This document shows, piece by piece, positions 34,064-42,307 of a stretch of DNA of 64,000 nt. Position 1 is the first letter of the stretch, and every line of letters starts with the position of its first letter. The notes beneath the pieces were generated by a model. That model searched no databases and was not told the origin of the DNA. It was given only the letters and a program-made list of their open reading frames with translations. A program made the position numbers and the translations under genes. Source of the stretch: Nucisporomicrobium flavum (GTDB lineage Bacteria > Actinomycetota > Actinomycetes > Mycobacteriales > Micromonosporaceae); assembly GCF_016464385.1 (NCBI RefSeq), contig NZ_JADMLH010000010.1:69593-133592 (forward strand). Direction: 5' to 3'.

Positions 34064-34420
34064 CTACGGTTCTTCCGCGAGCAAAGACCGAATCAGCTCC
34101 GACAGTTCCCGAAGAAACTCAGCGGCGCCGGCATCCGTCGGGTCGTCGTCGAGCGGCCAGCCCGCGTCGCCGGCCACCATCCGCAGCAGCGTGCCCGCCG
34201 GCAGCTCAGCGGCCAGCACGGCATCTATGGCTTCGAGCCCCTCCCGCAGCGGCCACGCGCTGTGCTGAAGAGTCATCCGAAGTTCGTCGCGGACTTCAAC
34301 CCACCCGTCGGTATCCGCGACGTGACTACGCAGCAGGGAACGGACCTTCTCCAGTGGCGGCCGAGATTGCTTCTCCGCCATTCGAGCCCGCAATGACGCG
34401 GGCATCTGCGAGGCGTCCAT
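34064..34420 (-). CDS. Candidate immunity protein, paralogue of 40983-41342 (118 aa)
   Basis: A helical protein of 118 aa lying 4 nt after a toxin-like gene. It shares a backbone with the product of 40983-41342: MPxSxRxxxAExQxxPPLExVRxxLxxHVAD near the start, then a matching block ending DxxxDTGAAxFLRxLxxxxRxxxxEx. The two downstream genes occupy the same place behind paralogous upstream genes. Such order is the rule for toxin/immunity pairs; neutralisation itself is inferred. No family was recognised. Confidence 0.7.
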   Translation of the reverse strand: MDASQMPASLRARMAEKQSRPPLEKVRSLLRSHVADTDGWVEVRDELRMTLQHSAWPLREGLEAIDAVLAAELPAGTLLRMVAGDAGWPLDDDPTDAGAAEFLRELSELIRSLLAEEP

Positions 34421-34424
34421 CGCG

Positions 34425-35081
34425 TCACAGTATCCCGGCTGGGAAGGCGCTGACGAGGAAGTGCTGTGGAGGGTCCGAGCCCGGCACCATCCTGATACGA
34501 AGCCGCACCAAGCTGGTCGGTGTGTACTCCGCACGGCGGGGGCCGAAACCGTACATCCCGCCGTTGAGGAAACCCTCGCCGACACGGTGGCCGGCGTCGA
34601 AGCGACCCTCATGCACGCCGTCGATCGCCAGGTCGCCGCGGATGGTTTCCCAGTTCCGCCGTACATAGTCGTTGATCTCGCGCGTCATGACCGACGGGTC
34701 GTCCCACTTGAACGACTGATTCTCGGGTTGCGCCCAACCGTGCTCGCCGTAGATCCGGCCCTCGATTGTCTGAACTCCGGGCTCATGTCGCAGCGGGACG
34801 CCGGGACCATGCCGGTCCAGCGTATGCGCTCTGGGATGAGCAGCGTCGTTGAGTGCGACATCCACTTTCGGCGGGTCAGGCCCCAGCCGGTCGTACACGT
34901 TCATGACGTGCGCCAAGTATGGATCTTCGGTGACTCGAGCCGGACCAGTGTCGCGGTCCTGACTTGCACGTCCCCGCTGGACCATCCGCATGGCGGAGTC
35001 CTGGGCGGCGGCCACGCTCCGAGCATCGTGGCGAGATCCCGTCGCCCTCGCCGCGATGAGGCGGCTCCGGTCCGCCGGCAC
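34425..35081 (-). CDS. Putative secreted toxin, RNase-A-like type by inspection (218 aa, start unsure)
   Basis: The C-terminal about 150 residues read AHTLDRHGPGVPLRH, EGRIYGEHGWAQPE, VMTREINDYVRRNWETIRGD, DAGHRVGEGFLNGGMYG and VPGSDPPQHFLVSAFPAG. The arrangement (an early HTxxRHG, a helix with REIN...NWxxI, a GHRVGEGF turn and a closing strand ending in AFPAG) resembles the bacterial CdiA-CT RNase-A-like toxin domain; this is an inference without a search. The N-terminal about 60 residues are Arg/Ala-rich and have no signal sequence. The paralogue at 41342-42076 shares most of the C-terminal domain. The GTG start is only the longest frame. Confidence 0.6.
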   Translation of the reverse strand: MPADRSRLIAARATGSRHDARSVAAAQDSAMRMVQRGRASQDRDTGPARVTEDPYLAHVMNVYDRLGPDPPKVDVALNDAAHPRAHTLDRHGPGVPLRHEPGVQTIEGRIYGEHGWAQPENQSFKWDDPSVMTREINDYVRRNWETIRGDLAIDGVHEGRFDAGHRVGEGFLNGGMYGFGPRRAEYTPTSLVRLRIRMVPGSDPPQHFLVSAFPAGIL

Positions 35082-35176
35082 CGCTGCCGGTCGGATTTCT
35101 CGGTCGCGCGGTCACGGCTGCCCTCGCTGATGCGCGCTCATCGCTCGATTGAAATCCCTGCCCGGAGTGACCCGTC

Positions 35177-35650
35177 TCAGCGGGCTTGCCGCTCCACGTC
35201 CTTCGCCATGGCGCGAAGGGTCGCCCCGAAGCCGACCCGACCGGCAAGCGACAACACCGGCCCCACGAGCCGCGTAACCCGATGGGGAGTCACCGTCACG
35301 TCCTCGTCCCAGTCCACCCTGCTCCGGCCGCCCGCCAGCGGCACCACCGAGAATCCCGCCCGGCCCAGCACCACCCTCCCCCGCTTGACCACCTCGCAGC
35401 GGCCCGGGTCGTCGTCCGGGCCGTCCCCGCCCGGCGGCTGCCACAGCTCGACCGTCATCGGGTCGTCGAATGCCAGCGGCCCGATCCCCGTCCGGGCGAC
35501 GAATTCGGCGCCCGCGCCGTCGGGCCGGGGGGAGGTGACCCGTACGCGGGTCAGCGGCGCCCAGTCGCCGTGGCGGGGCCAGTCGACCATCGTGGCCCAG
35601 ACCGTGGTGGCGGGCGCAGCCACCTGCTGCGTGACGGTGAAACGGGCCAT
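35177..35650 (-). CDS. SRPBCC family protein (157 aa)
   Basis: START-like fold: MARFTVTQQVAAPATTVWAT, MVDWPRHGDWAPLTRVRV, DPMTVELWQPP and a long closing helix LVGPVLSLAGRVGFGATLRA. An in-frame GTG lies 9 nt upstream of the chosen ATG. It stands alone, 31 bp from the ABC permease gene. Ligand unknown. Confidence 0.85.
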   Translation of the reverse strand: MARFTVTQQVAAPATTVWATMVDWPRHGDWAPLTRVRVTSPRPDGAGAEFVARTGIGPLAFDDPMTVELWQPPGGDGPDDDPGRCEVVKRGRVVLGRAGFSVVPLAGGRSRVDWDEDVTVTPHRVTRLVGPVLSLAGRVGFGATLRAMAKDVERQAR

Positions 35651-35681
35651 GTGATCCACGATAGCCCGGCAGAAGCCATGG

Positions 35682-37700
35682 TCAGCCCTTCACCGCCCCC
35701 GCCGTCAGCCCTTCCGTCAGGAACCGCTGGCCGAAGGCGTACATGATCACCACCGGGATGCTCACCAGCAGCGACGCCGCCGCCAGCTGTCCCTGCGGGA
35801 CCACGTCGCCGGCGATCATCGACTGCATGCCGACCGGGAGCGTCTTGTACTCGTCCTTGGTGATGAACACGAACGCGAAGAGGAACTCGTTCCAGGCGTT
35901 GGTGAGGGTGAACAGCGCGACCGCCAGCACTCCCGGCTTGGCCAGCGGCAGCACCACCCGCCCGAACGCCTGAACCCGCGAGCAGCCGTCCACGAGCGCG
36001 GCCTCCTCCAGTTCGGCCGGGATGGACGAGAAGTATCCGGCCAGCAGCCAGGTCGCGAACGGGAGCGTGAAGGTCGGGTACGTCAGCACCAGCGACCACA
36101 GCGAGTCGGTGAGCCGTACGCCGATGAGCAGCTGGTACAGCGGGATGAACAGCAGGGCGCCCGGCATCACGTACGTCAGCAGCACCGTGACGGTGAAGCC
36201 CTGCGCGCCGCGGAAGCGCAGCCGGGCCAGCGCGTAGCCGCCCAGGACGGCGCAGATGAGCGCCACCACCGTCGACGCGCCGGACACCAGCAGGGTGTTG
36301 GCGTACCAGCGGCCGAACGGCTGGTTGGTGAAGAGCGCGCTGAACTGCTCGAGGGTCCACGGCGTCGGCCACAGGTCGTGGGTACGCGTGACGACCTGGC
36401 CCTCGGACTTGAAGGCGGTGACGGCGATCCAGTACAGCGGGGCGAGCACGAAGGCGAGCAGCCCCGCCATGGCCACCCAGGATCCCGTCCGCGACACCAC
36501 GGCCGACGTGCGGCGACCGCCGCGGGCCTGGAGCGTCGACACCACCCGGCCCACCACCGCCGCGATCAGCAGGATCACGCCGAGGACGACAACGGCCTTC
36601 CAGAAAATCTCCGGTGACGCCCACGCCAGCAGGCCGGTGAACACAGCCGTGAGAATCCAGGGCAGCGCCTTGCGCATCGTCCCGGGCTGCCCGTCGCTGC
36701 GGCGCCCGCGGAGCGGCCCCGTGCCGGAATCGCGGCGCAGCAGCCGGACCAGGAAGAACACGAGCCCGCCGATGACCGGCAGCATGACGAGCGTGACCGC
36801 CGCTCCCGCGCCGTACTGCAGCTGCAGGATCGCTTTCGAGTACGCCACCAGCACGTACGGTGCGGTCACGTCGCCCGGACCGCCCTGGGTGAGCAGCCAG
36901 ATGAGGTCGAAGTTGTTGAACGTCCAGATCGACGACAGGGTCACCGTGACGGTCATGACGTGGCGCAGTCCGGGCAGCGTCACGTGGGCGAAGCGCTGCC
37001 ACGCCGAGGCGCCGTCGATGGTCGCCGCCTCGTACTGGTCCGCCGGGATGGCCTTCAGCCCGGCGAGGAAGCAGACCGTGAAGAACGGCACGCCCTTCCA
37101 CACGTTGACGAGGATCACCGACGGCATCGCCAGCGACGGGTCGGACAGCCAGCCCGCGGGCCAGCTGTCGACCAGGTGCGCGTCGGCCAGCAGCGGACCG
37201 ATGCCCGAGCTGGTGAGCAGGGTGTTGACGCTGCCGAAGATCGGGTCGAGCAACGTACGCCAGCTGAACGCCGTCACCACCGTCGGCACCACCCACGGCA
37301 CCAGCAGCAGCCCGGTGAGCACGGCGCGGCCGCGACGCCGGTGATGCAACAGCAGGGCCGCGGCAAGACCCAGGACAACCTTGAAGATCTCGGCGTACGA
37401 GGTGAAGACGAAGGAGTTCACCACGCCGGTGCGGAACTGCTCGTCGCCGGCGAGGGCGAGGTAGTTGTCCAGGCCGACGAAGACGCTGTCCTGCCCGTGG
37501 CGTTCCGTGGTGCTGGTGATCATCGACCGGGCGATCGGCAGGAGCACGAGCACGCCGACCAGGATGGCCGTCGGCGCGAGGAACAGGGCCGCCAGCCGCC
37601 AGTCGCGACCCAGCCACCGCTGGGTCTTCGTGAGGGAGCCCGGCCCCGGTGGCGAGGGTGCCCGCTTCACCGGGGCCGGGGCCTGACGAACGGTGCTCAC
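35682..37700 (-). CDS. Fused carbohydrate ABC permease (MalF-like plus MalG-like in one chain, 672 aa)
   Basis: A single uninterrupted frame encodes both inner-membrane subunits of a sugar ABC importer. Residues about 30-325 are the MalF/UgpA-type permease with the EAA loop EAATIDGASAWQRFAHVTLP. Residues about 375-672 are the MalG/UgpE-type permease with its own EAA loop EEAALVDGCSRVQAFGRVVL and the terminal QRFLTEGLTAGAVKG. Between them a segment predicted as two extra helices (around 345-380, ILTAVFTGLLAWASPEIFWK then VVVLGVILLIAAVVGRVV) would return the chain to the cytoplasm. Usually the two are separate genes. The GTG start at 37700 overlaps the binding-protein stop. No ATPase gene is adjacent, so an MsmK-type shared ATPase is likely. 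Confidence 0.88.
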   Translation of the reverse strand: MSTVRQAPAPVKRAPSPPGPGSLTKTQRWLGRDWRLAALFLAPTAILVGVLVLLPIARSMITSTTERHGQDSVFVGLDNYLALAGDEQFRTGVVNSFVFTSYAEIFKVVLGLAAALLLHHRRRGRAVLTGLLLVPWVVPTVVTAFSWRTLLDPIFGSVNTLLTSSGIGPLLADAHLVDSWPAGWLSDPSLAMPSVILVNVWKGVPFFTVCFLAGLKAIPADQYEAATIDGASAWQRFAHVTLPGLRHVMTVTVTLSSIWTFNNFDLIWLLTQGGPGDVTAPYVLVAYSKAILQLQYGAGAAVTLVMLPVIGGLVFFLVRLLRRDSGTGPLRGRRSDGQPGTMRKALPWILTAVFTGLLAWASPEIFWKAVVVLGVILLIAAVVGRVVSTLQARGGRRTSAVVSRTGSWVAMAGLLAFVLAPLYWIAVTAFKSEGQVVTRTHDLWPTPWTLEQFSALFTNQPFGRWYANTLLVSGASTVVALICAVLGGYALARLRFRGAQGFTVTVLLTYVMPGALLFIPLYQLLIGVRLTDSLWSLVLTYPTFTLPFATWLLAGYFSSIPAELEEAALVDGCSRVQAFGRVVLPLAKPGVLAVALFTLTNAWNEFLFAFVFITKDEYKTLPVGMQSMIAGDVVPQGQLAAASLLVSIPVVIMYAFGQRFLTEGLTAGAVKG

Positions 37701-39133
37701 TGGGGCAGACCCTGCTGGTTGAAGATCTGCACCATTTTCGCGTGAGCGGCGGTCACCGCCTGCGCGGGAGCGGTTCCCTGAACGACCTGCTGCATCATGT
37801 CGGTCAGGACGTAAGCGGCGACGACGGCCTGCTGGCCGGCGCTGGCCTTCTGCGGGAAGGCGAGGCCGTTCTTCGTCTTCAGCGGCAGCGGCTGCTGGGA
37901 CATCGTGCGCAGCAGCGGGAACGACGGGTCGCCGCCGGTGAAGTACGGGTCGGCGTCCCAGACCTTGTCCCAGGCGGGCATCACCAGGCCGGGCGCCTCC
38001 TTCGCGACCCCGACCAGGGCGGGCCCGCTGACCAGGTACTGCGCGAGGAGCTTGGCGAGCGCCGCGTTCTTGGCTCCCTTGAAGACGACGAACCCCTGGG
38101 ACTGGCCGAGCAGCAGGGACTTGTCGGTCGCCGGCCCGGTGCAGTCGGAGAAGACGTGCGTGTTCTCGTACACGGGATTCTTCTTGGTCTTGGAGTCCGC
38201 GTAGACGCTGAAGCTGTTGCGGGTGTAGCCGAGGATCCCGGCGAGCCAGTTCTCGTTGTTGCTGGTGTCGGTCCAGCTGGCCACGCCCGGCGGCAGCATC
38301 GGCTTGTACTTGGGGTTGGTGTAGATGTCGCCCAGGAACGTCACGGCCTGCACCGTCTCGGGCGAGTTGAACGTGACCTTCCGGCCGTCGTTGGAGGCGA
38401 TCGACCCGCCGTACGCGTTGATCAGCGCCTCGATCACGCCGTTGCCGTCGCCGGACCGGTTCATCGTGAGGCCCCACCCGAACCGGCGCTTGCCCGGATC
38501 CGAGATGGCCAGGCACAGGTCGCGCAGTTCCTCCCAGGAGTAGACGTCCTTGGGGGCGATGCCCTTCTCCTGCATCCAGTCCTTGCGCAGGAACGACCCG
38601 ATACCGATGAAGTGGTACGGGATCGCGAACCACTTGCCGTCGAAGACGCAGAAGTTCTTGGCTTCCGCGCAGGGTTCGCCGTACTTGGCGGTCAGCGCCT
38701 TGACGACGTCCGTCACGTCCTCCAGGTCGCCCAGGGCGTGGAACTGCGCGATGAACCGGGAGTCGGTCATGAACGCCAGGTCGCGCGCGACACCGCCCTT
38801 CACCTCAGCATCGATCTTGGCCACGACGTCGCCGGCGTCGGCCTGGACCAGGCTGTTCTCGATCTTCGTACCGGTGGAGTCGGCGAACTTACTGATCGAC
38901 TTGTCGAGCGCATCGTTCGCCGTGGCCGAGTAGAGCTTCTGCGACAGCACCCCCATCGAGGAACCCTTGAGCGACACCGCCTGGTCGAGCAGTTCCTTCG
39001 GAACGTCCGGCTGCACACTCGCGGACGAGTCGGAGCTGTCCCCGCACGCGGCCAGGCCCGCCGCCCCGAGCACTCCCGCCCCCATCCCCAGAACGCTGCG
39101 CCGCGACCACAACCGCCTGTCCTCCATGGACAT
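37697..39133 (-). CDS. ABC sugar-transporter substrate-binding lipoprotein (478 aa)
   Basis: The N-terminus has a Tat-like RRSVLGMGAG run followed by a lipobox (GLAAC), so the protein is a lipidated extracellular binding protein. The bacterial solute-binding family 1 fold is visible (GDVVAKIDAEVKGGVARDLA, SFLRKDWMQEKGIAPKDVYS, SWEELRDLCLAISDPGKRRF). A GAGGGAGG ribosome site precedes the ATG at 39133. The start lies about 134 bp from the IclR-type palindrome, and the stop overlaps the fused permease start. The sugar is not identifiable. Confidence 0.92.
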   Translation of the reverse strand: MSMEDRRLWSRRSVLGMGAGVLGAAGLAACGDSSDSSASVQPDVPKELLDQAVSLKGSSMGVLSQKLYSATANDALDKSISKFADSTGTKIENSLVQADAGDVVAKIDAEVKGGVARDLAFMTDSRFIAQFHALGDLEDVTDVVKALTAKYGEPCAEAKNFCVFDGKWFAIPYHFIGIGSFLRKDWMQEKGIAPKDVYSWEELRDLCLAISDPGKRRFGWGLTMNRSGDGNGVIEALINAYGGSIASNDGRKVTFNSPETVQAVTFLGDIYTNPKYKPMLPPGVASWTDTSNNENWLAGILGYTRNSFSVYADSKTKKNPVYENTHVFSDCTGPATDKSLLLGQSQGFVVFKGAKNAALAKLLAQYLVSGPALVGVAKEAPGLVMPAWDKVWDADPYFTGGDPSFPLLRTMSQQPLPLKTKNGLAFPQKASAGQQAVVAAYVLTDMMQQVVQGTAPAQAVTAAHAKMVQIFNQQGLPQ

Positions 39134-39266
39134 TCGCCTCCCTCGTCTCCCCTGAGCGCTGCACTACCCCGCGTCTCGACGGCAGCGGCCACGGGCTCCG
39201 CCGGCTCGACACATCTGATGCGTTCGGCGACGGGCTGAGGAGGCGGCACTGACGGTCCGAGTCGTT

Positions 39267-39296
39267 CGATATTTCGAACCGCAGTTCGAAATATCG
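39267..39296. promoter_or_regulatory. IclR-type operator (13-bp perfect inverted repeat)
   Basis: Half-sites CGATATTTCGAAC (39267-39279) and GTTCGAAATATCG (39284-39296) match perfectly around a 4-bp spacer. It lies in the gap between the iclR stop and the binding-protein gene, a position suited to control of the transport operon. AT-rich in a GC-rich genome, so chance is unlikely. Confidence 0.8.
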
Positions 39297-39378
39297 TTTG
39301 GAGTGGTCGCGACGCTAGAGGACACCCCCAGGGGTGTCAATGTTTCGATGCGGTTTCTGGCCCGAAGCGGCAAGCCGC

Positions 39379-40149
39379 CTAACGAAGGCGGCCCAAGTAA
39401 CCCATGCGGGCGGACAGCGTGGCGGCGCCGTCGCGAACCAGCTCGGCCCACTCCACGTGCGCCTGCGGCGTCCACCGGATGATCGGCGCCGACACGCTCA
39501 TCGCGGCGATGATCGCGCCCGAATGGTCCCGAACCGCCGCACCGACACACCGCATGGCGCCGTCGGACTCGCCGCAGTCGACCGCCAGCCCGTCGGCCCG
39601 TACGCGGTCCAGATGCTCCCGCAGCACGTCGGGGTCGGTGATGCTCTCCGCCGTCATCCCCGGCAGATCGCCCTTCGCCAGCACGGCGTCCAGCTCCGCC
39701 GGATCGAGACCCGACAGCAGCACCTTGCCCACCGCCGTACAGTTCGCCGGCAGCCGCCGCCCGACGGCCGAGACCATCCGGACGGGGTGGGTGCTGTCGA
39801 CCTTGACGAGGTAGATGACGTCGGCGCCGTCGAGCACGGCGACGTGGACGGCCTCGTTGCACGCGGCGGCCAGGTCCCGCGTGACGCCCTGCGCCTCGCG
39901 CACCAGATCCAGCCGCCCGGCGAACGCCGCGCCGAGCTGGAACAGCGGCATGCCGAGCCGGTACTGGACCGGCTGGCCGGGCACGGAGATCAGGTACGCC
40001 CGCTCCACGAGCGTGACGAGCAGCTCATGGACGGTGGTCCGGGGCAGATCGAGCCGCTCCATCACCTCGCGTGCCGACAGCTGCGGCCGCTCGAGGAACA
40101 GGTCGAGAATGTCGAGCGCACGGCTGACCGCCGGTACCACACGGGGCAT
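39379..40149 (-). CDS. IclR-family transcriptional regulator (256 aa)
   Basis: N-terminal HTH: VVPAVSRALDILDLFLERPQ, LSAREVMERLDLPRTTVHEL and LVTLVERAYLISVPGQPVQY. The effector domain contains AACNEAVHVAVLDGADVIYL and RLPANCTAVGKVLLSGLDPA. The ATG at 40149 with GAAGGGA upstream is preferred to one at 40185. It is transcribed towards the ABC operon and the operator just downstream of it probably controls both. Effector likely a sugar. Confidence 0.93.
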   Translation of the reverse strand: MPRVVPAVSRALDILDLFLERPQLSAREVMERLDLPRTTVHELLVTLVERAYLISVPGQPVQYRLGMPLFQLGAAFAGRLDLVREAQGVTRDLAAACNEAVHVAVLDGADVIYLVKVDSTHPVRMVSAVGRRLPANCTAVGKVLLSGLDPAELDAVLAKGDLPGMTAESITDPDVLREHLDRVRADGLAVDCGESDGAMRCVGAAVRDHSGAIIAAMSVSAPIIRWTPQAHVEWAELVRDGAATLSARMGYLGRLR

Positions 40150-40288
40150 GGTGAGGATCCCTTCGCACTGCCGAGCCGTGCTCATGATCTGCACGGGCCG
40201 GCATGGGAAGAAGCGTAGCCGCGCCGAAACTTGCGGCGAGTGCGGGACTCGTCGCACCCAGCAACGGCCGTACCCCTCAGGCGGCCCG

Positions 40289-40900
40289 TCACCGGAACGG
40301 GAGGAACACCGCCACCATCGCCAGCCCCACCACGGCACCGGCGACGACCTGGGCGACCGAGTGGTCGGTGAGGCGTACCCGGGACCAGGCGACCAGCGCG
40401 ACCAGCGGCAGCAACGCCCACAGCACGGGACCGTGGACGACGGCCAGGATGCCGGTCGTCATCATGGCCACCATCGCATGGACCGAGATCTTCCAGAAGC
40501 TGCTGACCACAATGAGTACGGCGGCATCCACCAGAACCACGGCGACGACCGCCACGAGATCACTCGGCGCCCCGCCGGCCAGCAGCACGACCAGCCCGGC
40601 CACGACGCTGACCACGCCGACGACGAACGGCAGCAGCCGGTGCTCCCGAACACCGACGTGCATGTCGGTGAGAGTCCGCCGCCGCACGCGGACGAAGATG
40701 TAGCCGAGAGGAATCACGCTGACGAACACGACGGCCACCAGGCCCCACCCGAGGCCCGGCCGGACCCCGGCGGCGTGCACAGGAACGACCAGGAGCAGCA
40801 CGCTCAGCAGCGCCCCCGGCGACAACACGTCGGTGACCAGCTTGGCGGCCCGCCACGACCGGGTACGCCCCCCAGCAGCCACCCCGGCGGTGGTCATCAT
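40289..40900 (-). CDS. PAP2-like membrane phosphatase (203 aa)
   Basis: Five to six membrane helices. The phosphatase motifs are partly present: the SxHAM-type ISVHAMVAMMTTG with the proton-donor His and VAWSRVRLTDHSVAQVVAGA as the SRxxxxxH block. The first KxxxxxxRP motif is not clear, so activity is uncertain. The gene starts ATG ATG at 40900. A PAP2 enzyme could remove phosphate from lipid carriers or undecaprenyl diphosphate. Confidence 0.75.
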   Translation of the reverse strand: MMTTAGVAAGGRTRSWRAAKLVTDVLSPGALLSVLLLVVPVHAAGVRPGLGWGLVAVVFVSVIPLGYIFVRVRRRTLTDMHVGVREHRLLPFVVGVVSVVAGLVVLLAGGAPSDLVAVVAVVLVDAAVLIVVSSFWKISVHAMVAMMTTGILAVVHGPVLWALLPLVALVAWSRVRLTDHSVAQVVAGAVVGLAMVAVFLPFR

Positions 40901-40982
40901 GGTGATGGACCCTCCTCCGACACGACGGCGACACGCGACGGTATCCCGCCGCCATCGACACCCATGACACGGCCCAACGGCA

Positions 40983-41342
40983 TCACTCCGCCTCGGAGAT
41001 CACCTCACGGAGCATCTGGGCGAGGTCACGGAGGAAGTGCGCCGCGCCCGTGTCCGACGGTTCGTCGAGTACCCAGTTGCCGTCCCAACCGACCAAGCGA
41101 GCCAGGGTCTCGGGCGGCCAGGACGTGCCGAGAACGGACTCGAACGCACCCAGTACGCGTCGGTGCATGCGAGTGCTGTGCTGGGCGATCCGCCGGAGCC
41201 GGGCACGGACTTCGTCCAGGCTTTCGGCATCCGCGACGTGGCCGAGAAGGAATTCCCGCACGGTCTCCAGCGGGGGCTGCGCCTGCTGTTCGGCGAGGTG
41301 CACACGCATCGACTCGGGCAGGTCAGGCACAGCCATGAGCAT
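40983..41342 (-). CDS. Candidate immunity protein, paralogue of 34064-34420 (119 aa)
   Basis: Helical protein with the same backbone as the product of 34064-34420 (PESMRVHLAEQQAQPPLETV, then a C-terminal block SDTGAAHFLRDLAQMLREVI). The ATG overlaps the toxin stop as TGATG, so translation is coupled. A second in-frame ATG lies 6 nt inside. Immunity function is inferred from gene order and from the matching pair elsewhere in the window. Confidence 0.7.
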   Translation of the reverse strand: MLMAVPDLPESMRVHLAEQQAQPPLETVREFLLGHVADAESLDEVRARLRRIAQHSTRMHRRVLGAFESVLGTSWPPETLARLVGWDGNWVLDEPSDTGAAHFLRDLAQMLREVISEAE

Positions 41343-42076
41343 CACAGTAGTCCGAAAGGCACAATGCCGGCCGGGAAGGCGGTCACGATGAATGGCTGCG
41401 GCGGGTCCGATCCGGGAACGATGTCTATCGAGACTCGGACGACGCTCGCAGCGGTGTACTGAGACTCCCGCGGTCCGACGCCGTACATGCCCGAGTTGTA
41501 GAAGCCCTCCCCCACGCGGTGTCCGGCATTGAAAGCACCGTTGTGCACGCCCTCGACGGCGAGATTGGTACGGATCTCCTCCCAGTTCTCCCGCACGTAA
41601 TTGTTGATCTCCCGATTCATGGTGGTGTGGTCCGTCCACCGCAGTGACCAGTTCTCGGGCCGAGCCCATCCCACGTCGCCGTAGATCCGTCCCTCGACAG
41701 TCTTCATGGCCGGATCTCTCCGCAACGGGATCTCGGGCCCGTGCCGGTCGATGGTGTGCGCACCCTCGGCCCCGTACGCGACATCGTTCCTGGCGACATT
41801 GAACTCGGGCGGCTCGGCGCCGAGCCGCTCGTACAGCGCCATGATCCGGGCCAACTCAGCGTCCTCCGGATGCGGCGCGGCCTGAGCGGCCTCACTGCCT
41901 GCGCGTGCGGGCCCGGCGTCCGATCCCGGCCGCCCCGCCCGCGCCAGATCACCAAGGGCGGCCTGAGCCTCAGCGACGTTGCGTGCACTGGACCGTGAAG
42001 CCGGACGATGCCGCCCGGGCAGCCCTCCACTGTCGTCGCTCCCACTCCCGCGGGGCGCACGCGGCCGACCAGTCAC
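41342..42076 (-). CDS. Putative secreted toxin, paralogue of 34425-35081 (244 aa)
   Basis: The C-terminal domain repeats the pattern of the other locus: AHTIDRHGPEIPLRR, EGRIYGDVGWARPE, TMNREINNYVRENWEEIRTN, AGHRVGEGFYNSGMYGVGPR and VPGSDPPQPFIVTAFPAG. The identical spacing and motif order show common descent; the early HTxDRHG and the closing strand resemble RNase-A-like CDI toxins by inspection. The N-terminal about 85 residues are Ala/Arg/Gly-rich and unlike any export domain seen here; the start (GTG 42076) is just the longest frame. The two copies differ in their N-termini. Confidence 0.6.
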   Translation of the reverse strand: MTGRPRAPRGSGSDDSGGLPGRHRPASRSSARNVAEAQAALGDLARAGRPGSDAGPARAGSEAAQAAPHPEDAELARIMALYERLGAEPPEFNVARNDVAYGAEGAHTIDRHGPEIPLRRDPAMKTVEGRIYGDVGWARPENWSLRWTDHTTMNREINNYVRENWEEIRTNLAVEGVHNGAFNAGHRVGEGFYNSGMYGVGPRESQYTAASVVRVSIDIVPGSDPPQPFIVTAFPAGIVPFGLL

Positions 42077-42307
42077 CGTGCGATCCGTTCAGCGGCGCGT
42101 CCCACAGCCACCGAACGTAGCAGCCACCGCTGTCGATTCGAGCCGCTCCATCACCACCGGCGAGAGCCGTCCCCAACAGCGCTGACCATCCCTGCCGCAG
42201 AAGAGCGTCGTTGACGCCTCGGCGATCTCCATTCGATGATGTTGCCGGGTGCGGGTCGACTTTCGTCGATCGAATCGTTGCGCGGCGCAGCTAGGACGGG
42301 GGCTTTG

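Noticed and set aside
37701-38633. Upstream extension of the fused permease to 983 aa
   Set aside because: It overlaps the binding-protein gene in a different phase; the GTG at 37700 with the GTGA overlap is the natural start.
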